Part shown: piece by piece, positions 45,139-57,663 of the stretch
Position numbering within the stretch: the stretch's first letter is position 1
Layout of the letters: the number at the start of each line of letters is the position of its first letter
Assembly (NCBI GenBank): GCA_003008705.1
Contig: PDUO01000015.1
Location: forward strand, 687,290-751,289
Direction of reading: 5' to 3'
Length of the DNA stretch: 64,000 nt
From: Pezicula radicicola
Lineage: Eukaryota; Ascomycota; Leotiomycetes; Helotiales; Dermateaceae
Made by a program: the position numbers and the translations under genes
The notes under the pieces: model-generated
Seen by the model: the letters and a program-made list of their open reading frames with translations, nothing else
What the model was told of the DNA's origin: nothing
The model's database searches: none

Positions 45139-46146
45139 AGTGTAGATGCAATATGTAATAGATCATGTCAATATTCCGTGTCCAAATATACTTCGTCATT
45201 TTCAATAATATAGAGCCTTCTTACCTTCTCAGACGGCATCTCTATTGAAATTTCTACGTCCCTAGAAGCTTAACATAAGCTGAAACATGTCATGAGGTGT
45301 TTCATATGATGTTATTGCAAACGGACGGCCTCCCAGCGGGGTTGCTTACAGGTACACTAATAAACTCCACTCACGAAGTATCCTCAGCAACCTCCACGAC
45401 TGGCCCAAATACTCCACGTGGAGGAGCCCCGTGTATTCACAATTTCCCTTTACCTACTTAGGTCAGGACATCCCAGCAAAAAGGATTCCACCTTTCGCAT
45501 TTACGAAGTATGGGTCTCGTTACCTAATTTTATAAGCACGGTACGGTGTTCGTCTCGTCAATTAGTCAACTCGCTAATTGATGTCAAGGACATGAAGGGC
45601 GTGGAAAGGAAGCTAGTGTGTATTAAGTGGGATGCACTCCCCGGACTCCGGAGCTCAGCATGAAAAAAAAAAAGCATTGCTTGTCATCTTCGAGAATAAT
45701 TGAACGAACAGATTTTTTTTCTTTCATCTTCTTTCCCCGTCGTTGGGCTGGGAACTTTGTGTTTTCTTGGTTGCTTCTTGTCTTGCTTGGTGCTGACTTG
45801 GCGAGATTTCAAACGAATCACCAGCTGCTTGCTAAGGGCTTGTCCGGGAAGAACTCTCACCAAGACACATATTAAAGAGGCCCCAAGAAAGAAACAAGAC
45901 ATGTTGTTAAGCACTGCCTCTTCCAAGAACTTGGTACCAAGAACGCCGACATTCATTCAACATTCCGTCACTGGACGATAAAGTGCGCCAACCACCCAAA
46001 AATTACGACTTCTACTCAAGACTTTTGGAACATATAAAACCTCTAAATGGGAATCTGGTATTGGGATATCTAATGCAACAAATAAAGGTACGGTTTTACA
46101 CCTAGATCCATTATACAAACAATGCACTCCATACAACACTTTCCAC
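45139..46146. other. Convergent spacer (NTH1 / permease)
   Basis: About 1 kb between converging genes. It holds a TACGAAGTA word at 45502-45510, a poly-A run near 45662 and a CACGTG near 45416. No gene is supported. Confidence 0.5.
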
Positions 46147-48002
46147 CTACGCAATCCAGAACCAGATCTTCTCGATGATGTTTCTTGGAACCTGCTCCGG
46201 CCACTGTCCATCCTCAGCATCAAGAGCAGCCTTGCCCGTGGTGATATCGGCATCCGAAGGGTGAATGGAGCTGGTGCGCTTCAAGATTTTCCAGAAACCG
46301 AAGAGTGTGAAGAAAATCGGTATCCCAATGTAAGCAGCGAGGAAGTTGGTGACATCCCAGTGGGAGTGGTGCTCTCCGACGAAGACATCAAATCCATTGA
46401 AGATGATGATGATGGTGAAGTAGAACAGGGCGAACCAAGCAGTGTATGGCTGGAATCTACTCCTGAAGACGAGGGTGTTACGGTCAACACCTTGGGCCTT
46501 GAGTGCCTTGTAGAATTGGAGGTAGGCGACGCAGATGGAGCACCAAGTGAAGAGAGATGCAATGGTCGTCAGGTTCTGGAACCAAGCAAAGACAGTTGAT
46601 GGGCCACCGGAGGCGACTGAGAGATATGTGAGGCCAGAGATGGAGGCAGTGATCAAAACACACCAGTATGGAACACCAGCCTTGCTACAGCGGAGAAGGA
46701 AGCGAGGCGCTTGCTTGTTCTGGGCGAGAGCAAAAAGATAACGGGAACCCGTGTACAGGAAGGCATTGGCGGAGGAAGAGGCTGAGGTCAAGATGACAGC
46801 GTTGATGATGGATGGAAGCACTGGAATACCAGCGTTAACGATACCAATAACCCACGGAGACTGAGCAGCGCCAGCAGCCCCATCAGCCTGGGCACTGAGG
46901 AGGTTTGGATCCTTGGAGGAGACAAGGACACCGATTGCAAGGGATCCAAGGACGTAGAAGAACAAGATACGCCAGAAGACTCTGCGGACAGCCTTTGGAA
47001 TATTCTTGCGGGGGTTTTCGGCCTCACCAGCGGCAACTGCGACAAGTTCAACACCACCATATGAGAACGCGGCGTTTACAAGCACAGAGAAAAGGCCGAG
47101 AAAACGGCCTGTGGCTCCAGTGGAGTCATACTCAAGCATCGCATTCCCATGCTTCCAGTATCGGAATCCGAGACGGTCATGCTTTGGTCCACCACCAAGA
47201 TCAACGATGAAAGCCATGATTAAGAGACCAACAATGGTGATGATCTTGACTGAGGCAAAAATGAACTCAGCCTCACCATAGATCTGAATGGCGAAAATGT
47301 TCAAGCAAATGACAACGACAATAATGATTGAAATCCATGCAGCGACGTTGATGCCATCAGCACCTTTCCAGTATTGAATAACAATCGAGGCAGCAGAGAT
47401 TTCAGCGCAGAGAGTGATAGCTGAGGAATACCAGTTCTATTCCCGAAAGTCAGTGTTACATTTTTTTTTGTTTTGGAACTGGTGTCCAAGATTAGGCGAG
47501 CGTCCAACTTACGTTCCAGCCAACAGCAAATCCAAGCGCATCATCGACGTAACGAGCACAGAATTGAGGGATGGAACCTGGGAGAGGGAGCCAAGTGGCC
47601 ATCTCACCCAAGCACTGCATCATGGCGAAGACAGCAATACCAGTGAAGGAATAACCTAAGAGAACGGACAAAGGACCGGCTCGAGTAAAGGCAGAGCCGA
47701 TCCCCAAGAAAAGACCAGTTCCGATGGTACCACCAAGAGCGATGAACTGAATATGCCGCGATTTCAATCTGTGTTTCCCTATTAGCATCCGACCTCGTTA
47801 TATATCGTCGCCTCGAATTGGCCTACCCTCGCGTCACGTAGCCCATCTCCTCGGCAGTCTCGATGTTTCCATAGATATCAGCAGCCTCTGCAATGCGACC
47901 ACTCTTCCCCTCCTCACCCGTATGGGGGCCGGCATAGGTGTTGTGAGCATGGCCATTGAAAGTTGGCGTCGCGTCGACGTCGTATCTCTCCTTTGCGTCC
48001 AT
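46147..48002 (-). CDS. Amino-acid permease (YAT/GAP1 family)
   Basis: Three exons, 48002-47827, 47768-47513 and 47436-46147, giving 573 residues. The first splice restores VTRGLKSRHIQFIALGGTIG and the second GWNNWYSSAITL. The 65-residue cytosolic N-terminus is polar and contains several Lys (possible ubiquitin sites in this family). The core has the signature GGTIGTGLF and about 12 membrane helices, including SFTGIAVFAMMQCLGEMATW, NAAFSYGGVELVAVAAGEAENPRKNIPKA and ANAFLYTGSRYL. It imports amino acids by proton symport at the plasma membrane. The substrate range is not decidable. An intron contains a T10 run that could confuse gene callers. Confidence 0.93.
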
Positions 48003-51000
48003 ATTGACGACGTATCGAGGGGAGCAGATGATCAAGGTTGGAAGGCTGACCCTGGGATAGAAGAGAGAAACTGGGATACGAAGGGGGGACTCGGAATACT
48101 TATAGCTGTCAAAGCTCGTCGCAGCGCTGGGAATATTACCACAATATGCCCCCTCCAACAGCAGTCGATCAACAACGCTTCGCAGCTGTTTCAATTCCCA
48201 GCATGTGTAGTGCTAGGCCATGAGTGGTTTGGTCCTTGATTGCAGACTCCATTTTTACAGGGTCCCATCCGCGGGCCTGCCGTGGTGGTTGTATGGGTCC
48301 TTGTCGGGCACTTTGCGACCAGTCCAAATACTACCTAGACGTCAATCACCGGAAAGAATGCGGAACCATACTGAAAAGTTATTGTACTGTACTAGGCTGG
48401 AAGAAGCATACTGCATGCAACCACCACGGCTCACAAGCATGTCAAAACTCAAGCTTCAACCTGTGAGCTTAGGAAGGCAGGTGCGCAGAAGGCTGAGTAT
48501 GTTCCTTCTGCAACCAGCCGTCCGAGGCAACGAGGCAGATCGAAGTCGGGGGATCGATTTTTTTCGTTGTTGTGCTCCTGTAGCACTTGCAGCACTGTAC
48601 TTCGTACTGGATAGTCCTTAATTCAGCCTAAAATTCGGGATGAAGATGCTACGAAAGTAAGTGGTAACGCAGACTCGCGACGAGTACTGTACTGTACTCC
48701 CCATGAACTCTAATCCGAACTCACGACAAAAACAAAACATCCCATGTCATGTCATGTCCACCCAGCCCAAACAATACATACCACCGAACAAGCCAACGCC
48801 ATTCACAAGAATAATGGAATTTGCATTGTGGCAAGGTTTGTTGCTCGGCGAGCCCGTTACCTTCCAGAACAATGGCAAATAGCGTGATGGCCTGGTGGTG
48901 CAATTGCCTCTGTCCTCTTGAGATTCTTTGGTGTATGGGTATGACATATAAAGATACGGGGAGCAGGCCACCAATCACAAGCTGAAAGAGAACAAGGGAA
49001 TACCTGGCCAAGCAGAGGCCAAGCAGATAAGACGGCCGGGTCCCCATATCCACTACTGCATTGCCGCCTTGACGCTGAGTCTAAAAGTCGCAGGGGGCGG
49101 TCACATTACACTCTGATGATTGGCTACGGTAGTAGCTACGGATGTTGAGTCCATATGATTGCACGGCTTCAAAGGCCAAATTTGAGGCTGTGGAGAAGAG
49201 TTCACTTCAGCTCTAATATTCGCGACCAGGACGGAGTGTCTGTCTACTGCACGATGGAAGATCTGAAAGCGTCTGGAATCATCGTGAGGCTGTCAATAAT
49301 TTCCTCACAGGCTCACATCTCGGGGGCGCATCGTTTTCAGCAAATAATCAGGCAACAGGCCAGGAGCGCCGTCAAGTCTGTTGTAGGTGTAGGTCGTTAT
49401 GCCAGTTGGAGGCGCAAGGAGCTTCCAATATGAAGCAGACCTGGTGTGCTTTTCCTGTTGCGGCGACGTGCAGGTCACCTCATTCCAGGGCATTCGCATA
49501 TCACGTCCTATGCTAAATCAAGACCAAAAAGTGCACGCATCATGAAGTCGACCTGATGATGCTGTGACACGCATCCTCGTGTGAGGCAGATGATATGATG
49601 CGGTGTAATGGTGCAAGTCGAGTCGTTTTTCGAAGCCTTGGAATTTGGAAAAGGGCTGCTGTACTTCGTACGGGAGAGGACTTTTGCCTAGAAAGGCAGC
49701 CTTCGAGAAGAATAGCCTTACATGGAACATTCCAAGCCCCCTGTAGCCAGATGATAAGCCTTTGTGGTCGCTACCCAATCCCGTCTTCCCACCCGCCTAT
49801 TACCCCTCGATTACTTGTCAACCTGGGCGGGGGGGGGGCCTTATCTGTGGATATCAGAAGGTTTTGATGGACCACAGTAAAGCTTCCACGAACCCTGCTG
49901 CTGGATACAGGACCCAAAAACAAATAAAAAAGAAGGGAAGCTGGCAAGGAATAGCATCCAAAATCATCCTTTAAGCCTTTGCCAGCCTCAAGGCACTAGA
50001 GTATCATGGCAAGACGTTGGCGCTACTAATGGAGATAAGAAAAAGCAAGACAGTAGCTCGAACAGGAAGGTTCGTGTGTCTTGCCAAGAAGCCAAGCGCA
50101 AACTCTCTAGATTACAGATAATCGCTAAAGCTTGCTCAAAAACCCCAAGGCCATGCATGCCATGATCCTTCAAACTTGACATAATAATGTCTTGTCTTTC
50201 GTCGGTGACAGCGAGGACGAGCGACTCCGCTTTTTGTCATGATGATGACGAAAAATTGGTGTATCGCAGTATGCAGTATCGTAGCCTTGCAGAGGGGAAT
50301 CACGCCAATGATAAAGATCACGAATTCGACCATTGAGGTGGACATTGAGGTGGATAGCTTAATGAGACGAAGACGGATGCGGATATACTGCTTCTTTTCG
50401 CGGTCACTTGTCGGTCAAACCCCGAGACGACGCGTGTCTACGTCGGCGTGGAAATTTGAAATACCTCCCAAGCTTCGCATCTCGCCTCGTTCTCGTAAAA
50501 GTCATTTATTTAGGTACTCACAACAACAACAACAACTCTATGATACTGATCAGAATCAACATCTCCAATGACACTCGGCCCGTTTTACAATACTATTGTG
50601 GCATGGGAAGCTGCTTGCATCCGGGGAAGAACCCCTGACGCACTCGCGCGAATCAATGTGCGGGGAAAGTGTTTGTATTACGCGAAAGGTTGCTGGTCCC
50701 ATGTCTAACTGTCCTATTCAGCATCTGAAGACATAAGATCAACCATCGTAGCGTCTGGACACAAGGCACATCAGCCAGTCAGTGGCTATACGTAGTCATA
50801 TAATTACCACCATATGTTTCTTTTCTGCTGGTGCTGTAAGTCTATGGAGTAATAGTAACTCCAAGCCGCTCATTTCAGAGTAGCATTCCGATCAGATTTC
50901 CTTGAGTTTGAACTAGATGCCCATTCGATATTACTGCGAGATACGAAATAATAGGCTGGATGTCCTGGAACGCTTAGTGGCTGTTTCTCATCAAATTTCG

Positions 51001-51727
51001 CGTATGAAATACAGTTGGAAGAAGAGATTGTGGTGGCCCAGCTACTTTAAAAGTTTCCAAGATTTGAATTCAAATTTATGGAGTGCTGCTGCATAAAATA
51101 AAGCTCTAGAGAGTATAATGAGTTAGACTTTCCCTAGTCAACAAGTCTCTACTTGTGATGCGAGATCATTCGTTACTGCCCAACCATACTTCTTTTAGGT
51201 ATTGTAGTCATCCAGCGAAGCTTCTCTTGCAGACAAATCCTCAAGATGTTAAACAGTTTCCAAACTTGGTTTTGGGCGTGTATTGATTACCTTTGATCAT
51301 TTTGGTTGCTTAAACAGGACTAATCAACCCCAAAGAATATTCCTGGAATATTTTTCCTTATATTTTAAGCATTTCTTTATAATCGAAGGGCCTTTGTTAT
51401 ATACTCAAGCTCCTTTATGAAATTCTTTGATTCTTGCTTCCTTGACTAAAGTTATTATAAGGATAGGTAACACAGATATGAAGTCTCTTCAAGAAGAGTT
51501 AACAGGAAAACAAAGCAACCTTTCTATAATCACAAAGAACCTTTTGTCTACAATCACAGAACATTGTCTCAATTCTAACTATATATCAAATGAAATGTCA
51601 ATCTTAAATCAGCTTTTAAAATACATCATCATCAAAACAATCTCCATCTACAAGGCAATTATCCATCAACTCTCACACTAACGAACACTACAAAACTACA
51701 AAGCAACCTACAAAACAACCTGCAAAC
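48003..51727. other. Long gene-poor region
   Basis: About 3.7 kb. The left part is the permease promoter. The rest has short ORFs without recognisable features. TACTTCGTA words occur at 48598-48606 and 49662-49670, overlapping TACTGTACTGTAC near 48687, and a G9 run near 49829. I see no gene. Confidence 0.5.
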
Positions 51728-51895
51728 ATGTGTGCAAACGTATACGAACAACACTCCTGCGGGTGTCGCCGCGCCCTAAACTTCGTAACGTGCTACCTCC
51801 AGGGAACAAGAGGTCACAACGCCACCAGCCGCACAACATACCTCAGCTACCCATGCTCTAGACACCAGAGCTGCTCATCTTCTCGATCTCGCTAA
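51728..51895 (+). CDS. Tiny Cys-rich ORF, 55 residues
   Basis: An ATG after a CA-rich leader opens a 55-residue frame beginning MCANVYEQHSCGC, with six Cys in total and a Ser/Arg-rich end. It resembles short uncharacterised fungal proteins that begin MC followed by a Tyr and a CGC or CGH motif. No signal peptide is evident. The leader (51661-51727) is free of G-rich structure and fits a 5' UTR. It could be a real zinc-binding micro-protein, the first exon of a longer gene, or chance. Confidence 0.4.
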   Translation: MCANVYEQHSCGCRRALNFVTCYLQGTRGHNATSRTTYLSYPCSRHQSCSSSRSR

Positions 51896-52786
51896 AAACA
51901 AGCAAGTAAGGACTTAGGTGCTCTCTCTGGTACTTCTTTATAACCCTGTGTAGGTTATAGTAAGTATCATCCTTGCTGGCAAGGAATTGTATTATTACAA
52001 GGTAGGAATTTTGTAGAGGAATAGTATTCAATCAACCCATCCATATATTTGACGGTAATCACTTTGTTTTGTGTTAAGACTAATACCAGTTTTTTTCTTT
52101 ATCATTTTTATTTTATTTTGAGTTGTTTGGATTGATCATTTGTGTGAAATTTGTAATGGGTGAGGCGGATACTTGTATAGTCTGTTGACTTTGAGTAATA
52201 TAGGGGTGTAATTTGTATTCACTTTTACACCTTTGTATTTGCTGGTTCTTGAGTTTCTTGTTCACTGTAACTAATAAGGCTTCTATGAACTGCTTCCTGA
52301 AGTAATCATTAAAGGAGAGCTTTATTAGCTTGCAACTAAGGTCTGTTTCGCAAAGGATACCTGCTAGTCTGTTTTCTATCGCGATAGCACCTGTAATGAG
52401 CTACAAATGATATGCTATTCGCTCAAGATACTCACCATACGTTTTGCTCAAGAGAAAGTATGTCGTTTTTAAGACTGTTATAGTATCAAAAAACGTACAT
52501 ATTACCAATGGTCAATAACTTGTTGATAGGGTATTTGGAGCAACATGATAAAGGCTTTTAGGATAAAATTACCAGTGTTTAATTCAGAACAGAGCTAAGA
52601 GCCATAAATGTTTTTTTCTACAGGTGCTCTAAATAGGCTCAAAAGATGAATATTCAACCAAATGACTATTTCACCCAACACGAAAACCAACAACTTCCCT
52701 AAAGAGACAAAACAACTTAACTTTATCCAAATAACAAAAAACAACCCTCCTTCCATCCCCAAAGAAAAACCATCTCTATAAAACAA
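51896..52786. other. Spacer
   Basis: AT-rich, with no supportable ORF. The right part is the 3' region of the small membrane protein gene. Confidence 0.45.
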
Positions 52787-53353
52787 CTAGAAAACCATAG
52801 ACAACAAACCAATCAAAACCCAACTAGCAGCAAGATAAGACATATTCAACCGAATCTCCTGAGTCAAAGAAACAGCATCATTATACTTCCCAACACCAGG
52901 TAAAGGAACCTTAGATTTCCTCCTCCAAAAATCACCAACATGTTTCCACGCAGCTATCAAAACTACTACATTAGTACCAGTAACCAGAAATTCTTTCATC
53001 GCTGAACGGGAAGAGAAAGCTAAGTAGATTGAGCTTAGAAATGTTAATAATACCTATGTGTGTTTTTGAGTCAGTTAAATATCATATATATTTTTAGTAC
53101 CGTAACTTTAGGGAGGTAATCATGAGAAATAATAAGAAGATAAAAGGGAGAGACTAACAGCTATTGTTCCACTAGCTTGTGTGTATCTAGTCCTCCATAG
53201 CTGATTCTCAGCCATATTAGAATATTCAGCTGCTTTCTTGCTCTTTTGTTCGTACTTTAGAAGGTTTTGAATGGTGATTGAGGCGAGGTATAGATTGTAG
53301 GCGCTGAAGGCTGTTTGGCAAATATAGAGGAGTGAGAGGATTGCTGATGCCAT
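52787..53353 (-). CDS. Small four-helix membrane protein, unknown function
   Basis: Two exons, 53353-53159 and 53053-52787, giving 153 residues. The splice (GTTAGT...CACATAG, phase 0) joins SGTIA to VLLTFLSSIYLAF, making a continuous hydrophobic helix; this supports the model. Four membrane segments are predicted by eye at residues about 4-25, 62-80, 87-105 and 135-153. A basic loop, KHVGDFWRRKSKVPLPGVGKYNDA, lies between the third and fourth. I do not recognise the family. The overall layout resembles small fungal membrane proteins of the DUF1772 kind, but I do not see that domain's motif. Confidence 0.7.
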
Positions 53354-55003
53354 TATTGTATGTATGTATGCTCTCCGTATTGTTTTTTTTTTGTTGCGTC
53401 GGTGGGAGACTGGGGGTAAAGAAAATTATTTTAAGTTTGAAAAGGGTTGGTTTATGTTTTTTGCTGATGATGTGAGGTTTAAAGGAGAAAATAATATCAA
53501 TGTATTGATCTTGGATACTTGTACTTGAGATGTCTTTATAACGTGGTCATCGCAAAAGAAAAATATTCCTTCTGATGATGATGATGCTCGCTTACTGTAA
53601 ATACTAGAGTAATCGATGACGTAGATCCTATCCCTAAAATCCAAGATTTGGATTTGATGGGTGACCTAGGTAACTTAAGTGATAGTAAAACTTCAAACAA
53701 AAGTCACTAGTTGTTGCTGTCTGTGAGGAAACCAGCGAGCTTCCTCAGATGCTTGCATCAACTTCATTTATCAATCGCCGATTGTCTACTTCGTAGGGAA
53801 GGCTATACTGTAACTGTATACCGGTACAAAGTAGTAACTTGGCAGCTACTCACCTGAAAGAGTTAGCAATTATGCGCTCTGACGATTATTCCGTTTCAGA
53901 TATGGATTGGTTTGTTGTCTCTATGTGATCCGGGTGGTCGGGAATCTTTAGAGAAAAGTTACAAGCTTTTTAGGCTAGTACAGGTACTTCGTAGAGAATA
54001 TCTTCCCATCTGTCTTGTGATACCTAGGCTCGGAGGTACACAAAAGTAAGTCTACACTACAATACAATAAGAAAGTTCTTCTAATATTTCAAACCCGACT
54101 TCTCTCTATATCCAAGTTCTATGAACTGCGCGTGTTACGGTATAGTGGCCCACTGAACTCGAATTATAGTTCCGTCTTTCCACAATGTTTTGAAAATCAA
54201 AAGAGTCATAACCCTAATAATATCAAGTTTGAATTTACATGCTTCTTGGCCCTATGCTATACCGTATGCAATCTTTAAGAACTGCGTACTTGCTTTCTCA
54301 TAAATCAAGTTCTTTACAACAAGGTAGAAATAGTGTAACCTGTGAAATAGAATATTCCGATTACTGGACAAAGGTAATCAAGGTTCTAGCAACAAATATC
54401 TTTCTCTTGTCTCTGGTCTATCAGCAAGTGTGTGGTAGTTTATGAATGTTTAAATTGTGCCACCCAGTGCTCTTGGCTGATATAGAAAATGTATGCGATG
54501 GATTGCCTGAACTTGTCTTTAAGCCAGATATTCTGTAGGCAGGGTGCTTTGCTCTCCGAGTCGGAACTGCTCAATAGTAGCCTGGTTATCTGTCAAGTCC
54601 TAGAAACGTGGGTCATGCCTTGTCCGCTGATCATATCTAGTGAGTATTCTCAATACTGCATTTGAAATAATTAGACTTACCGCGCAATTTAGGAGGAACA
54701 CATAGGTAGCCCAGTCTCCTAACACTAACAAGCTGTTCTTTTGCATGCCTGCAAAATCTGCAGCGCTTAAGTTGAAAGCCTAGGCATTGACTATGAAGGC
54801 TGTGATCCCTTGCGGAGGCCCAACTAAGCAGCAGAGCTTGCAGTGCACAAGAACCGAAAATGAATGAGCCGGCTGAGCCATTCTCCAAAACACAACGGAT
54901 GTGCACGTAGTCACAGGAACCAACATGGAAGCCTAAGAAAGCTTCATAACTTTATAAAGTATGGTATCAAAGATTCCCAGCAATAACTACAGAAAAATAA
55001 AGC
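53354..55003. other. Gene-poor spacer
   Basis: About 1.6 kb without a supportable gene. Two TACTTCGTA words lie at 53787-53795 and 53985-53993. Short ORFs at 54239-54445 and 54637-54906 show nothing recognisable. Confidence 0.5.
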
Positions 55004-55804
55004 CTAGTCAAACTCAATTCGACGACCCTTCAAGAGCCTTCCGAAGACAACCTTTCCCAACACATACCCAGCATAAGAACCCGTAACAATAGTAACCGGC
55101 CACTTCTGCCACTCCCTATCCCAATCCAAAGGAATAGGTACAGCACCCAACCAAGCACCTAATAAACAACCGAGCGAACCGCCAAAGATCTCATCCATAG
55201 GACTATAGGCAGATGCAATCTCCCTCCACTTTGCGCCATCTGCTCCGTGAATATATATGAGCGGGAAGACTGCTAGGAGGGCGATATGTGCGGAACTTAG
55301 AAGGGTGTGCGGGATGTGTGTTGTTACGGGGGCTCCGAAGAGGACTTGGATTGAGGCGAGGGCTGGAATTGCGATGAGGGATAGGACGAGGGCGAAGAAT
55401 ACTGTCTATTGCAGAGCAGAATAGGTTAATTCCTGAGATAGAAAATAGACGAATTGAGTAGAATGGCTTACTAGAGCTTTCGTAGCTACATCGTTATTCG
55501 TCTTCTTGGGCGTGTTCAGCTTCTTCTTCACAATTGGCCTTTTCTCTGACCCGGTTGCTGGTAAACAGATGACTGCATATCCAATCTGCACAATGGCAAG
55601 CGGGAGAACTGCTGCTAGAAGTGTAGATACTGGATCCGAGACCAAAGCTGGAAACCGTACATAGAAGGCAGCGAGGAGGAGTGCCGGATGTACATGGGTG
55701 AAAATGCGAGCCAGGTCTGTCGGTAGGAGCTCAACTGGTTGTGAGGGTTTTGGTACAATCTTTGCCCCGGTGGCAGACATGGTAACGGGGTCAACCAGAG
55801 GCAT
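55004..55804 (-). CDS. GPI11: GPI biosynthesis protein Pig-F / Gpi11
   Basis: Two exons, 55804-55472 and 55405-55004, joined in phase 0 at KAL-TVFF; 244 residues from MPLVDPV. A start at 55780 (MSATG) is also possible; the open frame extends upstream to 55933 but reads like leader sequence. The protein is mostly membrane segments. The C-terminal half carries the Pig-F family signature region (HGADGAKWREIASAYSPMDEIFGGSLGCLLGAWLGAVPIPLDWDREWQKWP), matching the family well. Gpi11/Pig-F works in the endoplasmic reticulum with the ethanolamine-phosphate transferases that finish GPI anchors. The tail ends with a basic KGRR motif, which would fit ER retention. Confidence 0.92.
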
Positions 55805-56210
55805 TGTGGTGGTTAGTCTGAGACGCGCTGTTGAACAAACACATTTTGAGGTTGTAGAGAACCCTTGAAGCGAGGCTGGAGCTAACGGCTTTTGGACAGC
55901 TTTTTTGAAGCATGGAGCTGCGATTCTGCACAAACTAGCACAGAAAGCCTTGGAATATCCATCGGATTGATTGCGAATTTGATGTCTTGTGAATTTGTCA
56001 TTGTATTCATGCTACAGCTACAATCCATGGCGTTCATTACCTCATATGGCACTTTCCGTTAAATCCATATTTGTCTACCCTGACCTTTTTTTTCTTCCTC
56101 TCCTCATAGCCATGCAGCATTTTTTGACAGGTAGTCCTTTCGGGATATTGTACCTGCAAATCGTAGTTGTGATATCCGTGTATAATACCATGCTCCCTCA
56201 GAGCCATATT
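55805..56210. other. Spacer between GPI11 and translin
   Basis: Promoter of GPI11 and 3' region of translin. No further feature is supported. Confidence 0.45.
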
Positions 56211-57112
56211 CTACGAAGCTGCTCCTTCTGGCTTTGGTACAAGGTTGCGCAGCGAAAGGTCGTACACGATATCCTCAATCTTCTTGACACTGTACTTGAT
56301 ACTATCGCTCCTCCGTCTCAGTACATCATTCTTCAAGTTCAAGATCTGGAAACCAGCATGAAGATCCTTGACAAACTGGCTGATTTGTAAAGGGCGTTGG
56401 TAGTCTCCGAGGGTGACAGAATTAGTTGCAAGTCGCGTAAGCTCGTCGATCAGAGTGATGAGGGAGAGTAGGTATTCTTCGATCGTAATGTGGAAAGAGT
56501 CTCGGTCCTTGAGATTGACAGGGACTGGTATTACGGTCAGCAATTTTGTAGTTAGAATACAGAAGATTCGGCATGCCATTGAGAACTTCTCCAACCTCCT
56601 CGATCGTGAGAAGTTTTCCTTGCTGCGCAGCCTTGCCGTTCAATGCCATGCCACCCAGATATCCACACATGAGAATAGAGAAGATGACATTCTGTACATC
56701 CCGAGTCCATATGCCATTGTACCTTTTCCTAATTAAGCTTGTGTCGCAAGTCAAGGAGGGATGATGTTGTACTTATAATATGGGTACTTCGAGGCTACTT
56801 CAGAGAGCTTTCCGATGCTTTCAATTTCATCTTTGATATTACTTTCGGCAGACGTGATCACCGGCTGCACTGTGACCTTATTAGTATACTGCATACAGTG
56901 TATCGCAAGAACGCGCCGTAGTTCAGCTTACATTGTGCTGCTGGCGTTGAGTGAGCTCTGGAGAGAATTGACTGAGCATTACGGCCTTGTCTCTCTAGAG
57001 CCTGAAGAATTGTGCGCAGCTGATCTCTAACTTCAGCATCCTCGTCGATTTTCGATTGAAGATCTTGGAAGATCTGTGGATCGACCATAGCAGTCGAATT
57101 TGAGTCGGCCAT
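56211..57112 (-). CDS. TSN1: Translin
   Basis: Four exons: 57112-56932, 56869-56773, 56722-56577 and 56524-56211; 245 residues, close to known translins. The N-terminal helix (VDPQIFQDLQSKIDEDAEVRDQLR) leads into YYKYNGIWTRDVQNVIFSILMCGYLGG, then VPVNLKDRDSFHITIEEYLLSLITLIDELTRLATNSV, the strongly conserved translin core. The third intron starts GC rather than GT (GCATGC...CCAG, 52 nt). It is the only border I found that keeps the LN-VPVN frame, and CTGAC near its end is a plausible branch site. Translin binds RNA and single-stranded DNA, often with TRAX, in small-RNA processing. Confidence 0.9.
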
Positions 57113-57473
57113 TTTGTTGTTGTTGCAAGACGCGGGGTGGAGGGGTTGTCAGATCGCAAGAAATCACTTCGAATGACGGTGAGGAACCAACGCTTAAGCT
57201 TGAGTTCTTGACTTTCACAGGGATTTTATAGCAAGATCTTTACGAGGAAGGCATTATTGGTGAGTCAGTCTATCATACCAGTAGCTTCTAATCGTCTTCA
57301 GTGGCAGCCCTTGGGATTTGGCAATACAATTAGGGCAGCAAGTCAGCACTGTTGGCATGACCCGAATACATGACCAGCCATAATGCCCACCACAATCTCG
57401 ACATTGTTCACATATTCAATCATTTGAGGCTCATCTTCTTCACACCCTTGGCAAGCCAAAAGTTGCAATGAAA
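57113..57473. other. Spacer between translin and U2 snRNA
   Basis: Divergent from translin's start and downstream of the U2 3' end. No ORF is supported. Confidence 0.45.
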
Positions 57474-57663
57474 AGAGGGTTCGCGTCATCTGGAGGCAGT
57501 GTAATACCAGAGACACAGTGAGAGTGACCATGCGCAAGCACAGAGGGCCGCCCTCGAGGAACAAAAATAAGTATAATCATTGATTGTTCCCTTAGGAACA
57601 TTTCAGAGATTAAACTGAAAAGAACAGATACTACACTTGATCTAAGCCAATAGGCAAAGAGAG
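57474..57663 (-). ncRNA. U2: U2 spliceosomal snRNA
   Basis: On the minus strand the 5' region reads CTCTTTGCCTATTGGCTTAG, followed by ATCAAGTGTAGTATCTGTTC and TTTTCAGTTTAATCTCTGA, near-identical to the conserved U2 5' end. The branch-point recognition sequence GTAGTA is intact. A U-rich Sm-like site (TTATTTTTG) follows, then stem-loop sequences ending in CTGGTATTACACTGCCTCCAG, the U2 stem-loop IV. Both ends are approximate. A TATATAA lies about 50 bp upstream (57711-57720), consistent with a pol II snRNA promoter. U2 pairs with intron branch sites in the spliceosome. Confidence 0.93.

Noticed and set aside
57343..57564. 73-codon ORF over the 3' half of U2 snRNA
   Set aside because: The sequence is explained by the U2 stem-loops, so coding is unlikely.
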